Shown here: piece after piece, positions 50,099-59,015 of the stretch
Position numbering within the stretch: the stretch's first letter is position 1
How the letters are laid out: the number at the start of each line of letters is the position of its first letter
From: an uncultured Collinsella sp.
GTDB taxonomy: Bacteria > Actinomycetota > Coriobacteriia > Coriobacteriales > Coriobacteriaceae
Reading direction: 5' to 3'
DNA: 64,000 nt
Assembly: GCA_900547765.1 (NCBI GenBank)
Contig: URIA01000004.1
Location: 3,101 to 67,100, forward strand
The notes under the pieces: generated by a model
What the model was told of the DNA's origin: nothing
The model's database searches: none
The model's input: only the letters and a program-made list of their open reading frames with translations
Made by a program: the position numbers and the translations under genes

Positions 50099-51034
50099 AT
50101 GATTCTGACCGTTACCATGAACCCGTCGATTGATACGCGCTATCAGCTCGACAAGCTGATTATCGACGATGTTAACCGCGTGACGCCCGAAAAGACCGCT
50201 GGTGGCAAGGGCCTCAACGTGAGCCGTGTGCTGCTGCAGTTGGGCGACGATGTGCTCGCGACCGGCCTGCTTGGCGGTCACATGGGTGCCTATATGGCCG
50301 AGCTCATGGATGCCGATGGCGTCAAGAACGACTTTGTGCCCATTGCCGGCGAGACGCGCATCTGCCTGAATATTCTGCACGAGGGCAATCAGACCGAGCT
50401 GCTGGAGAGCGGCCCGCAGATCGCCCCCGCGGAACTCGAGGCCTTTACGGCCAAGTTCGCCGAGCTTGCAGCGAAGGCGGACGTTGTGACGCTTTCGGGC
50501 TCGCTGCCGCGTGGCGTCGATGCCGGCTACTACGCCGAGCTCGTCAAGATCGCCGAAGAGGCGGGCGCTAAGGTGCTGCTCGACACCTCTGGTGCATCGC
50601 TGGAGGCCGCGCTGGAGTCTAACGCTAAGCCCGAGCTCGTAAAGCCCAACCTGACCGAGATTAACGGCCTGCTAGGTATGTCCTTTACGACCGATGATAT
50701 CGATGCACTGCGGGAGGCGCTTGCCGCCGATGGCCGCTTTGCCGGTATCCCCTGGGTTGTCGTTTCGATGGGCGCTGCCGGCTCGGTGGGCTTCCATGAG
50801 GGTCGCGCGTTCCGCGCCAAGACGCCCGCGATTGCGGCTGTGAACGCGACGGGTTCCGGCGACTCGACCATCGCCGGCTTTGCGCATGCCATTGCTGCTG
50901 GTGCCGACGACGTCACGGTGCTCAAGACTGCCAATACCTGCGGTAAGCTCAACGCCATGGATCCCAAGACCGGCCACCTGGTCATGGACCGCTGGGACGA
51001 GATCTACAACAGCGTTGTCGTGACTGAACTTTAG
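50099..51034 (+). CDS. lacC: Tagatose-6-phosphate kinase, PfkB family (copy 2)
   Basis: The 311-residue kinase has NPSIDTRYQLDKLIIDDVNR, GGKGLNVSRVLLQLG, LSGSLPRGVDAGYY and NATGSGDSTIAGF with the catalytic Asp. It follows lacA and lacB in the standard order and should make tagatose-1,6-bisphosphate. It is highly similar to copy 1 at 30894; for long stretches the two differ at only a few residues. No lacD of the usual kind follows; the aldolase at 58134 may serve. Confidence 0.92.
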   Translation: MILTVTMNPSIDTRYQLDKLIIDDVNRVTPEKTAGGKGLNVSRVLLQLGDDVLATGLLGGHMGAYMAELMDADGVKNDFVPIAGETRICLNILHEGNQTELLESGPQIAPAELEAFTAKFAELAAKADVVTLSGSLPRGVDAGYYAELVKIAEEAGAKVLLDTSGASLEAALESNAKPELVKPNLTEINGLLGMSFTTDDIDALREALAADGRFAGIPWVVVSMGAAGSVGFHEGRAFRAKTPAIAAVNATGSGDSTIAGFAHAIAAGADDVTVLKTANTCGKLNAMDPKTGHLVMDRWDEIYNSVVVTEL

Positions 51035-51066
51035 GGTTACGGCGTTTTACCAAACCTATTGGTTCC

Positions 51067-51104
51067 GCCGTTCTACCGAACGGCGGACCGGTCGACGCTG
51101 CGCG
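51067..51104. repeat. GTTCTACCGAAC direct repeat, copy B
   Basis: The second copy of the 49913 repeat, CCGCCGTTCTACCGAACGG, is followed by CGGACCGGTCGACGCTGCG. It begins 33 bases after the lacC stop. Confidence 0.75.
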
Positions 51105-51136
51105 GGCCGCAATTGGACAATCTGACGTTCAACTTC

Positions 51137-51168
51137 AAGGGCGCGACCAGAAGGTCAGCGCCCTTTCG
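51137..51168 (+). terminator. Probable terminator after lacC copy 2
   Basis: AAGGGCGC (51137-51144) pairs with GCGCCCTT (51158-51165), followed by TCGTTT. Confidence 0.65.
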
Positions 51169-51243
51169 TTTCGCGTCACCTTGTCTCAAATGCGACCCGC
51201 TCGCTGTCCGTCCTCTACCTGCGGCGTTGTCTTGCTCCGGATG

Positions 51244-51351
51244 CGGCAGTTAGGGACGTTCCTTTTCTGCCGGCAGTCTGGGATATTCCTTGGGGTAGTC
51301 ATTGGGGACGTTCTTTAATGACTAGTCGTTTAAGAACGTCCCCAATGACTA
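51244..51351. repeat. Two REP-like palindromes in tandem
   Basis: 51244-51277 repeats the 7782-7815 sequence with one difference (CGGCAGTTAGGGACGTTCCT, then TTTC and CCGGCAGT). At 51296-51351, TAGTCATTGGGGACGTTCTT has a perfect inverted 20-bp copy ending at 51351. No gene lies in 51035-51443. Confidence 0.8.
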
Positions 51352-51360
51352 CACTCAAAA

Positions 51361-51396
51361 ACGGCGCCCGCTGGCGATGTTGCCGGCGGGCGCCGT
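51361..51396 (-). terminator. Terminator of galK-galT
   Basis: ACGGCGCCCGC / GCGGGCGCCGT forms an 11-bp stem, with A-rich sequence at 51356-51361 giving a T tract on the - strand. Confidence 0.8.
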
Positions 51397-51443
51397 TGCC
51401 TTGAGGACGAAATGATCCGTTTTCCTCCGTCCCCAGGGGATCA

Positions 51444-53063
51444 TTACAGCGAGTCGATAAAGCGCTGCTGGGCGGCGCGGCCGGCTTCGTCCCACTTAAA
51501 GACGCCGGCGTTGTCGAGCACGTGGCCAAACACCACGCCGACCTCCTCGTGCAGGATGTCGATGGCGTTGTCGGCCGTAAGCTCGTCGGCGCGGCGGGCA
51601 AAGACGTCCTCGGCCCATGCGGCGTGGCTGCGGCAAAGGTCGTCGCCCTCGAGCGCGCCGGCAAGGTCGTAGCTGGTATCGGCTTTGGCCGCCAGCAGGT
51701 GCTCGCGGACAGCGCCGAGCTCGGGAACCAAGCGCGGCGGCAAAATGGCCAGGCCCATGACCTCGATCAGACCGATGTTCTCCTTTTTAATATGGTGATA
51801 CTCGGCATGCGGGTGGAAAACGCCCAGCGGATGCTCGTCGGTCGTGATGTTGCAGCGAAGTGCCAGGTAGGCCTCGTAGATCTCGCCGCCGGCGTTGCCG
51901 CGGGAGTCGACGCGGCGGATGACGGGCGTCACGGTGTTGTGCGCGACGCCGTCGGCTGTGCGCGCGATGACGCCAACCGACTCATCGGTCCACTCGCGCC
52001 AGGCGAGGATAATCTTCTCGGCAGCGTCGAGCAACTGGGCGCGGTCGTGCGAGCGCAGTCGCAGCACCGAAAGCGGCCACTGCAACACGGTACCGCTGAC
52101 CTGGTCAAAGCCGGGCACGCTAAACTGCGAGACTTCGGTGGCATGCATCATGGGGAACTCGTGTGCGCCGCCCTGGAAGTGGTCGTGCGACAGAATCGAG
52201 CCGCCCACGATGGGCAGGTCGGCGTTGGAGCCGATAAAGTAGTGCGGGAACAGGTCGACAAAGTCAAGCAGGCAGGTCAGGCCCTTGCGGTCGACGTGCA
52301 TCGGGCGATGCTCGGAGCTCATGGCAATGCAGTGCTCGTTAAAGTACGCATACGGGCTGTACTGGAAGCCCCAGCGCTCGCCGTCGAGCTGAATGGGGAT
52401 AATGCGCAGGTTCTGGCGAGCGGGATGAGCGCCGCCGTCGGTTGCGGCGGAGCGTCCAGGGTAGCCTTCGTTTTCGATGCACAGCTGGCAGGCGGGATAC
52501 TTTTCGCCCATGTTCTTGGCTGCACCTGCCGCGGCAATATCGCGCGGGTCCTTCTCGGGCTTCGACAGGTTGATGGTGATCTCCAGGTCACCCCAGTTGG
52601 TGGAAGTGCTCCATTTGATGTTGCGCGCGATGGCGGCGCGGCGCACGTAACCGGCGTCACAGCACAGGCCGTAGAACCAGTCGGTCGCGGCGCGGGGCTC
52701 GTTGACGCCCATGCGGCCGTTGAATTCCTCGTTTACAACCGAAGGCCTCGGCATAAGCGCGCCCATGATGCGCATGGCGATGCGGTCGCGGCCCGACGCC
52801 GTGTCCTCGGCAGCGCCGTTGGCAACGGCAGCATCGGAAAGCACGGCGAGCGTGCCTTCAAGGTCAAAGTCGGGCAGGGTATCGGGGTGCAAGAGCGAGA
52901 GTTTCTCGACCTGGAGCGCCCAGGCCATGTCGAGTGCCGGCCCCGTGGCGCCGATGCACTCCAGAATGGTGTTGTATGCCCAGATGCGGTCGTCCTGTCC
53001 GACCATCGATCGGTGGATAGCATACTCAATCAGGCCCTGCGCAGCCTCGCGCACATCAGTCAT
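51444..53063 (-). CDS. galT: UDP-glucose--hexose-1-phosphate uridylyltransferase, GalT type 2
   Basis: The 539-residue protein is the long Firmicutes-type GalT, not the 350-residue E. coli type. It has DLEITINLSKPEKDPRDIAAAG, CQLCIENEGYPGR, VGGSILSHDHFQGGAHEFPMMHA with the HxHxQ-type site seen as HDHFQGG, and a large C-terminal domain. It moves UMP between glucose-1-P and galactose-1-P. The ATG at 53063 overlaps the galK stop (TAATG on the - strand), so the genes are coupled. Confidence 0.93.
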   Translation of the reverse strand: MTDVREAAQGLIEYAIHRSMVGQDDRIWAYNTILECIGATGPALDMAWALQVEKLSLLHPDTLPDFDLEGTLAVLSDAAVANGAAEDTASGRDRIAMRIMGALMPRPSVVNEEFNGRMGVNEPRAATDWFYGLCCDAGYVRRAAIARNIKWSTSTNWGDLEITINLSKPEKDPRDIAAAGAAKNMGEKYPACQLCIENEGYPGRSAATDGGAHPARQNLRIIPIQLDGERWGFQYSPYAYFNEHCIAMSSEHRPMHVDRKGLTCLLDFVDLFPHYFIGSNADLPIVGGSILSHDHFQGGAHEFPMMHATEVSQFSVPGFDQVSGTVLQWPLSVLRLRSHDRAQLLDAAEKIILAWREWTDESVGVIARTADGVAHNTVTPVIRRVDSRGNAGGEIYEAYLALRCNITTDEHPLGVFHPHAEYHHIKKENIGLIEVMGLAILPPRLVPELGAVREHLLAAKADTSYDLAGALEGDDLCRSHAAWAEDVFARRADELTADNAIDILHEEVGVVFGHVLDNAGVFKWDEAGRAAQQRFIDSL

Positions 53064-54268
53064 TACAGCCATGCCGCGTAAGCCCCCTTGTCAGAGATGG
53101 CGTAGTGGCGGGCAGAGCCCTCGCCCAGCCAGCTGTTCATCTTGGTGATAAAGGCGTCGACCAGGTCGAGCGGCACGAAGGCCTGAATGGTGCCGCCAAA
53201 GCCACCACCGTGGATACGGACGGCGCCGCGGCCGTCGAGCACGTGCTCGGCCAGCGCCAGGGCATACATGGAAGGCTGCTCGGAGCCCAGCTTAGCAACG
53301 ACATTCTGCAGGTACATGGCAGAGCTGGAGCCCGACTCGCGTGTCAGGACCAGGAACTGATCGATGTCGCCGGCGTTCAGGGCTGCCCAGCGCTTATCGA
53401 CTAGGCCGTTCTCGTACCAGTAGTGAACGGCGCGCAGGCAGGCGCGGTCGCCCAGCTTGGCGCGCAGCTCGGGGAGCTGGGCGTCAAAGTCGGCAACGTC
53501 GACCTCGCACAGGCGTGCCTTGCCAAACTCGGCAGCGACGTCTTGCATCTCGCGTGGAACGGCGGCGTAGTCATCGGTGGCAGCCACGTGGTCGGCGCCG
53601 ACCTTAACGAGCACGAGCGCATAGCCGTGATCCTCAAAGTTGAGCTCGAGCTTCTGGGTCTTAGGTTGGGCCTGGTTCTCAAAGTCCATGTAGGCGAGGC
53701 CGCCCAGGCACACAGCGGCCTGGTCCATAAGACCGCAGGGCTTGCCATAGTAGTTGTTCTCGGTGCGCTGGCTCATCTGGGCGAGTGCGACGGGCTCAAT
53801 CGTGGGCGCGCCCCAGAGCGTCTCCATGGCACGACCGTACGCGGCCTCGACGGCGGCGGAGCTCGAAAGTCCGCCACCCGAGGGAACGGAGCAGGTAAAG
53901 GCGAAGTCGAAGCCCTTGGGCTCAACACCAAGTGCTACGACCTCGTGGGCCATACCGCGCACGAGGCTTGCGGACGTGCCCTTCTCGGACTCCTGAACAT
54001 CCAGCGTGTCGAGCGTAATCTCAAACGTGGGGTAGCCCTCGTCGGCGACGCGGACCTTGTTGGAGTCGGTTGCTACGGCGATGCCGTCAACGGCGACATC
54101 GAGCGAGCCGGCGATAACGTGGCCGCCCTCGTGATCGGTGTGATTGCCGCTGATCTCGGAACGCCCGGGCGCGTGCACGTAGAGCACCTGGCGGTCGCCG
54201 ATGGGGCCAAACTCCTCCTCAAACAGCTTGGTGGGGGTGGCGAGTGTCTTTTCGTCGGGGGCGGTCAT
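53063..54268 (-). CDS. galK: Galactokinase
   Basis: This 401-residue GHMP kinase phosphorylates galactose at C1. It has APGRSEISGNHTDHEGG, a variant of the usual GRVNLIGEHTDY signature, the ATP loop VPSGGGLSSSAA, GLMDQAAVCLGG and the C-terminal RIHGGGFGGTIQAF. The start at 54268 has AAGGACC upstream; the frame continues upstream but without galactokinase sequence. It is the first gene of galK-galT. Confidence 0.93.
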   Translation of the reverse strand: MTAPDEKTLATPTKLFEEEFGPIGDRQVLYVHAPGRSEISGNHTDHEGGHVIAGSLDVAVDGIAVATDSNKVRVADEGYPTFEITLDTLDVQESEKGTSASLVRGMAHEVVALGVEPKGFDFAFTCSVPSGGGLSSSAAVEAAYGRAMETLWGAPTIEPVALAQMSQRTENNYYGKPCGLMDQAAVCLGGLAYMDFENQAQPKTQKLELNFEDHGYALVLVKVGADHVAATDDYAAVPREMQDVAAEFGKARLCEVDVADFDAQLPELRAKLGDRACLRAVHYWYENGLVDKRWAALNAGDIDQFLVLTRESGSSSAMYLQNVVAKLGSEQPSMYALALAEHVLDGRGAVRIHGGGFGGTIQAFVPLDLVDAFITKMNSWLGEGSARHYAISDKGAYAAWL

Positions 54269-54308
54269 GAGGGTCCTTTCCTTGGCGCGTACGGGTAAGT
54301 TTTGCGTC

Positions 54309-54394
54309 GTTATGAGTACGTTAACAATTTGAAGCGACGTGAATTCAGCATTCACGATGCCGCACGTTAAGGGCAATGTTAACGTACTCATAAC
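54309..54394. promoter_or_regulatory. galK/LacI operator pair
   Basis: GTTATGAGTACGTTAACA (54309-54326) and a perfect inverted copy TGTTAACGTACTCATAAC (54377-54394) are 50 bases apart in the divergent control region. A third partial copy, GAGTACGTTAACA, is at 54501-54513 in the regulator leader. The layout fits LacI/GalR looping. Confidence 0.75.
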
Positions 54395-54531
54395 ACAACA
54401 CAGATCACTTTTTGAGAATCTGGTAATCGGTAGATTTTCAGCCGCGAACGGTAGTGCCGTATGGACTTATGGAGCAGAAGAGCTGCAGCTAGAAAAAGTA
54501 GAGTACGTTAACATGCGTCCGACGATAGCGG

Positions 54532-54564
54532 CCCTCCGCGCGGGTTCAATTCCCGCGCGGAGGG
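54532..54564 (+). other. Perfect 13-bp hairpin with a T-loop-like loop
   Basis: CCCTCCGCGCGGG / CCCGCGCGGAGGG enclose TTCAATT, which looks like the T arm of a tRNA. No D or anticodon arm is found upstream. It lies in the leader of the LacI gene, 42 bases from its start. Confidence 0.5.
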
Positions 54565-54605
54565 CATGCACGCTATTCAGATCTCGCAAGGGTGAAGGTG
54601 ATCCT

Positions 54606-55637
54606 GTGGCAAGGCGCCCGTCCAACGATACAAGTTCCCGTCCGGTCTCCATGGCCGACGTCGCCCGAGCTGCTGGCGTTTCGCAGCAGACGGTTTCGCG
54701 CGTCGCCAACGGCCTGCCCAATGTGAACGAGCAGACGCGCCAGCGCGTGCAAGCCGCCATGCAGGAGCTCGGCTTTCGCCCAAGCTATGCCGGGCGTTCC
54801 CTGCGCGACGGCCGCTACCATTCGGTCGGCCTATGCGTCAACGACGTCACCAAGTTTGGGAACTTGACGATGATCGACGGCATCGCCAGCGCCGCTCGCG
54901 AGCATGCTTGCGCCATCACGCTAGTTGAGATGTCCAAGACCGAGGAGTTTTCGCTTGCCGAGGCCACGCGTCGCATGGCTGCGCTACCGGTCGATGGCAT
55001 CATCATCGGCATGAGCCGCATGGCGCCCGACTTTGAGTCTTTCGATCCGCTGCCGGGAATCGGCACGGTTATCGTCACCATGTATGCGCACCCGCGCGTG
55101 ACCACGGTCGACTCCGACCATTACGGCTGCTCGCTGCTGCTTATGGATCACCTGTTTGAGCTCGGCCACGAGCAGATTCGCTATATCGGCGGTCCGTCCT
55201 TCTCGGTGGACGAGCAGTTCCGTCGTGCCGGCTGGCAAGACGCGCTCGAGCGCAGGCATATCGAGCCGGCTGAACCGCTCGAGGGCGACTGGTCTGCCAA
55301 CAGCGGCTACGAGGCCGGCAGGTATCTGGCTGAGCACGACCGTACCATGACGGCGATCTATGCGGCAAACGACCAGATGGCAAATGGCGCCATCGCCGCG
55401 CTGCGCGATAGCGGCCTGCGCGTGCCCGAGGACGTGAGCGTGGTGGGCGTTGACGATTCGCTCGACGACTTTGTCGCGCACAACGAGCTCACGACCGTAC
55501 GGTTCGATCTGCATCAGCGCGGACGCGAGGTGTTTGAGCATGCGGTTCCCAAAGAGGGAACGCCGGGCAAAACCGTTGCCATCCGTATTCCCGGTCAGCT
55601 CATCGTTCGACATAGCACGGCGGCGCCGCGCGCGTAG
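54606..55637 (+). CDS. LacI/GalR-family regulator of galK-galT
   Basis: The 343-residue regulator has VSMADVARAAGVSQQTVSRVANGLPNVNEQTRQRVQAAMQELGFRPSYAGRSLRDG at the DNA-binding end and VGLCVNDVTKFGN, TVDSDHYGCSLLLMDHLF and DVSVVGVDDSLDDFVAHNELTTVRFD in the effector domain. The GTG at 54606 follows GAAGGTG. It is divergent from galK and probably binds the GAGTACGTTAACA sites, of which one lies in its own leader. Confidence 0.88.
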   Translation: MARRPSNDTSSRPVSMADVARAAGVSQQTVSRVANGLPNVNEQTRQRVQAAMQELGFRPSYAGRSLRDGRYHSVGLCVNDVTKFGNLTMIDGIASAAREHACAITLVEMSKTEEFSLAEATRRMAALPVDGIIIGMSRMAPDFESFDPLPGIGTVIVTMYAHPRVTTVDSDHYGCSLLLMDHLFELGHEQIRYIGGPSFSVDEQFRRAGWQDALERRHIEPAEPLEGDWSANSGYEAGRYLAEHDRTMTAIYAANDQMANGAIAALRDSGLRVPEDVSVVGVDDSLDDFVAHNELTTVRFDLHQRGREVFEHAVPKEGTPGKTVAIRIPGQLIVRHSTAAPRA

Positions 55638-55766
55638 TTTGCGCAGGTAAACGGCGCGTTGCCGTATTCCAATAACAAACGGTAAGGATGCCGGCAGATG
55701 GCTGTTGGGATGCAGCCGAGTGCTATGATAGACGGGTTCTTTTGTCTATCTAGGAGGCTTTGCCTG

Positions 55767-56927
55767 ATGGAGATCACCAAGGATATCCGCTACGTTGGCG
55801 TCGACGATCACGACATTGACCTGTTCGAGGGCCAGTACGACGTGTCCGAGAACGGTATGGCATACAACAGCTACGTTATCTTGGGCGAAAAGATCGCTGT
55901 CGCCGATTCGGTCGACGGCGGTTTTGTTGATGAGTGGCTCGGCAACATCGAGGCCGTGCTCGACGGTCGCACGCCCGATTATCTGGTCGTTCACCACATG
56001 GAGCCCGATCACTCCGCTGGCATCGCCGCCTTTATGGAGCGCTATCCCCAGGCCCAGATCGTGGCCAGCATGGGCGCCTTCCGCATGATGGTTAACTACT
56101 TTGGCACCGATTACCCCGAGCGCAAGATGGTTGTCAAAGAGGGCGACGTACTCGACCTGGGCGGTCACAGCCTGACCTTCGTCGGCGCCCCCAACGTGCA
56201 CTGGCCCGAGGTGCTGTTCTCCTACGAGGCCACCGACAAGGTGCTCTTTAGTGCCGATGGCTTTGGCAAGTTCGGCGCCAACGACATCGAGGATCCGGAA
56301 GGCTGGGCCTGCGAGGCGCGCCGTTACTACTTTGGTATCGTCGGCAAGTTCGGCAAGTTCGTGCAGGCCGTGCTCAAGAAGGCCGCCGATCTGGACATCC
56401 AGATCATCTGCCCGCTCCACGGCCCCGTGCTGACCGAGAACCTGGGTTATTATCTCGACACCTACAACACCTGGTCGAGCTATCAGCCCGAGGACGAGGG
56501 CATCACAATTGCCTACGCGAGCGTCTACGGTCACCTGAAGGCTGCCGTCGAGGAGCTCGCCGCGGCACTCGAGGCTCGCGGCCAGAAGGTTTCCGTCTTT
56601 GACTTGGCTCGCGACGATATGGCCGAGGCCGTTGAGGATGCGTTCCGTTACGACCGCCTGGTGCTCGCATCCATCACCTATCAGGGCGAGATTTTCCCGT
56701 TCATGAGCACCTTTATCCACACGCTCGCCGAGCATGCCTACCAGAACCGCACTGTGGCACTCGTCGAGGCCGGCTCTTGGGCGCCCGCTGCTGCCAAGGT
56801 TATGACCAAGGAGCTCGAGGGCATGAAGGACATCACCCTGACGCAGAACAAGGTGACCGTCCTGGGTTCGCTCAACGACGCATCGCGCGCCCAGATCGAG
56901 GCCCTCGCCGACGAGCTTTCCAAGTAA
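55767..56927 (+). CDS. fprA: FprA/ROO-type A-type flavoprotein (diiron + flavodoxin)
   Basis: The 386-residue protein has an N-terminal metallo-beta-lactamase diiron domain with HHMEPDHSAG (HxExDH) and LFSADGFGKFG, then a C-terminal flavodoxin domain with IAYASVYGHLKAAVEELAAAL. These proteins reduce O2 to water or NO to N2O and protect anaerobes. AGGAGG at 55751 precedes the ATG at 55767. It stands alone between the galR-type gene and a REP-like terminator. Confidence 0.92.
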   Translation: MEITKDIRYVGVDDHDIDLFEGQYDVSENGMAYNSYVILGEKIAVADSVDGGFVDEWLGNIEAVLDGRTPDYLVVHHMEPDHSAGIAAFMERYPQAQIVASMGAFRMMVNYFGTDYPERKMVVKEGDVLDLGGHSLTFVGAPNVHWPEVLFSYEATDKVLFSADGFGKFGANDIEDPEGWACEARRYYFGIVGKFGKFVQAVLKKAADLDIQIICPLHGPVLTENLGYYLDTYNTWSSYQPEDEGITIAYASVYGHLKAAVEELAAALEARGQKVSVFDLARDDMAEAVEDAFRYDRLVLASITYQGEIFPFMSTFIHTLAEHAYQNRTVALVEAGSWAPAAAKVMTKELEGMKDITLTQNKVTVLGSLNDASRAQIEALADELSK

Positions 56928-56948
56928 CGACATTTCACTTTCACCGTC

Positions 56949-56992
56949 AAAACCACCACAAAGGTGCCTGTCCCCTTTGTGGTGGTTTTTGT
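56949..56992. terminator. REP-like bidirectional terminator
   Basis: AAAACCACCACAAAGG pairs perfectly with CCTTTGTGGTGGTTTT (56974-56989) around TGCCTGTCC. T tracts lie on both strands, so it can end fprA and the convergent DeoR gene. The GGTGCCTGTCCCC centre resembles repeats common in Firmicutes and Actinobacteria. Confidence 0.85.
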
Positions 56993-56994
56993 AT

Positions 56995-57798
56995 TTAGGC
57001 GCGGGCGATGATGAGGGTTGGGGCGCCGGCGCCGGCGATCTCGGCGATTGAGGTGGCGACGGAGCCATCGGGGTCGCTGTCCATCACGATGGTGTTGACG
57101 TCGGCGAGCTCGGCAAAGCGGTACATGCCGCGTCCGTTAACCTTGCTGGCGTCCATGAGGGCGACGCTTTGATGGGCCGCGGCGATCATAGCCGTTTTGG
57201 TCTCGGCCATCTGGGGAAAGTCGGTCGTAAAGCCGCAGCTGGGGACAAAAGCGCCGGGGCACATGACGGCAAGGTCGGCATGGACCATTTGGAGCGCCTG
57301 CATGGTGAGCGGTCCGTACAGATAGCGATGACCTTTGCGCAGTGCCCCGCCCAGCATGACGACATCGACCGAGGGCATGCTCTCGTCGATGTAATCGGCA
57401 ATGGTAATGTCGGCCGTGATGACGGTGATGCCATCGCGCTGGTCGAGGAGCCGGACAAACTCGAGCGCCGTGGTGCCCGAGTCGACGAGCAGCGTGTCGC
57501 CGTCATTGACGAGCTCGATGGCGCTTTGCGCGATGGCCTGCTTGGCGGCGACATTGACGTTGATACGGCGATCCTGGGTGGATACGGTCAGTCGCTTCTG
57601 GAGCGACACAGCGCCACCATGCGTGCGGCGCAGCTTGCCGGACTCGGCGAGCGCGTCTAGGTCGGCGCGGGCGGTAACGGAGGACACGCCAAAAGTCTGG
57701 GCGATTTCTGCCACTTGCACTGAGGCGTTATGTTCGAGCATTTCCATAATGGCGGCGCGACGCTCATCGGCGAAAGCTCGGGTTGTTGCATGGGCCAT
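56995..57798 (-). CDS. DeoR/GlpR-family regulator
   Basis: The 267-residue protein has the DeoR winged helix (DERRAAIMEMLEHNASVQVAEIAQTFGVSSVTARADLDALAESGKLRRTHGGA) and effector domain (DTLLVDSGTTALEFVRLL, MLGGALRKGHRYLYGPL and ALMDASKVNGRGMYRFAELADV). It is divergent from the class II aldolase at 58134, with a TAAGTAAG palindrome between, so it may control the aldolase. Confidence 0.85.
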   Translation of the reverse strand: MAHATTRAFADERRAAIMEMLEHNASVQVAEIAQTFGVSSVTARADLDALAESGKLRRTHGGAVSLQKRLTVSTQDRRINVNVAAKQAIAQSAIELVNDGDTLLVDSGTTALEFVRLLDQRDGITVITADITIADYIDESMPSVDVVMLGGALRKGHRYLYGPLTMQALQMVHADLAVMCPGAFVPSCGFTTDFPQMAETKTAMIAAAHQSVALMDASKVNGRGMYRFAELADVNTIVMDSDPDGSVATSIAEIAGAGAPTLIIARA

Positions 57799-57865
57799 AT
57801 CCGCTCCATCATCGTCTGAAATTTGCAGGAATTGTGTTGAGTCTATTTTCGTTCATTTTCTTTTT

Positions 57866-57896
57866 AAGTAAGAAAACGCCTTTCGATTACTTACTT
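57866..57896. promoter_or_regulatory. Candidate DeoR operator
   Basis: AAGTAAG (57866-57872) and CTTACTT (57890-57896) are inverted 24 bases apart in an AT-rich stretch between the divergent DeoR and aldolase genes. The rest of 57799-58133 has no gene. Confidence 0.5.
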
Positions 57897-58133
57897 TTTC
57901 TATAAAAGAAAGATGATCAAAGCTCAAAACTCAATTTCGAACACGCACGCTCGGGTTCGACCCCTTCCGTTTGCTTTTCAAAAATGAAGGTTGGACCTCG
58001 CGCGATGACAATATCTCGCACATGCATACCCGCTGAATTTCATACAATGAGCGCAGCAAAACGCAAGGTAAAACACCTTGTGAACAACTACGCCCGATGT
58101 CCAGATGCGGGCGAGGGAGAGGAGCAAACGCTC

Positions 58134-58991
58134 ATGGCACTTGTTACCACCGAAAAGATGCTCAAGGACGCTCAGGCCGGCCACTACGCCGTCGGCGCGT
58201 TCAACGTCGAGAACCTCGAGTTCGTTATGGCCGTTCTGGCCGCTGCCGAGGAGACCAAGTCCCCCGTCATCATGCAGACCACCCCGGGCACCATCAAGAC
58301 CGCTGGTCTGGACTACTTCTACGGCATGGTCAAGGCTGCCGCCGAGCGCGCTTCCGTGCCCGTTGCCCTGCACCTCGATCACGGCGATGGCTATGACCGC
58401 TGCATGCAGGCCTTCCGCACTGGCTACACCTCCGTCATGATCGACGGTTCGCACGAGTCCTTCGAGGACAACATCGCCCTGACCAAGTCCGTCGCCGACG
58501 CTGGCCGCGCCATGGGCGTGCCCGTCGAGGCCGAGCTCGGTAAGGTTGGTGGCAAGGAGGACGACGGTCCCGCGGTTGAGGGCGAGAGCCCCTACACCGA
58601 TCCTGCCGAGGCCAAGGAGTTCGTCGAGCGCACTGGCTGCACCTCGCTGGCCATTGGCGTTGGTACCAGCCACGGCGTGTACACGAGCGATCCGCACATC
58701 GAGCAGTCCGTGGTCAAGGCCATCCGCGACGCCGTCGACGTGCCGCTGGTTCTGCACGGCACCTCCGGTGTGCCCGATGAGCAGGTTGCCGAGGCTGTGA
58801 AGAACGGTATCTGCAAGGTCAACTACGCCACCGAGCTGCGTCAGGCCTACACCAAGGGCTTCATGGCCTACATGGCCGAGAACCCTGCCTGCTTCGACCC
58901 CAAGAAGCCGGCCAAGGAGGGCATGCGTGAGATCACCGAGCTGGTTAAGATTCGCATGACCAACCTCAACTCTGTGGGCAAAGCAGAGTAA
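58134..58991 (+). CDS. Class II fructose/tagatose-bisphosphate aldolase
   Basis: The 285-residue enzyme is the right length for GatY/KbaY and short FbaA proteins. It has VGAFNVENLEFVMAVLAAAEE, the zinc His pair in ALHLDHGDGYDRC, MIDGSHESFEDNI, AELGKVGGKEDD, and LVLHGTSGVPDEQVAEAVKNGICKVNYAT. It cleaves fructose- or tagatose-1,6-bisphosphate to two triose phosphates. No separate LacD is in the window, so this could finish both the LacABC and AgaS routes. The start is ATG 58134. Confidence 0.9.
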   Translation: MALVTTEKMLKDAQAGHYAVGAFNVENLEFVMAVLAAAEETKSPVIMQTTPGTIKTAGLDYFYGMVKAAAERASVPVALHLDHGDGYDRCMQAFRTGYTSVMIDGSHESFEDNIALTKSVADAGRAMGVPVEAELGKVGGKEDDGPAVEGESPYTDPAEAKEFVERTGCTSLAIGVGTSHGVYTSDPHIEQSVVKAIRDAVDVPLVLHGTSGVPDEQVAEAVKNGICKVNYATELRQAYTKGFMAYMAENPACFDPKKPAKEGMREITELVKIRMTNLNSVGKAE

Positions 58992-59015
58992 CAGCAAGGG
59001 TACTCTGATCCCACC

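Noticed and set aside
51522..53081. 519-codon + strand open frame opposite galT
   Set aside because: GalT motifs are on the other strand; the frame has no start signal or family.
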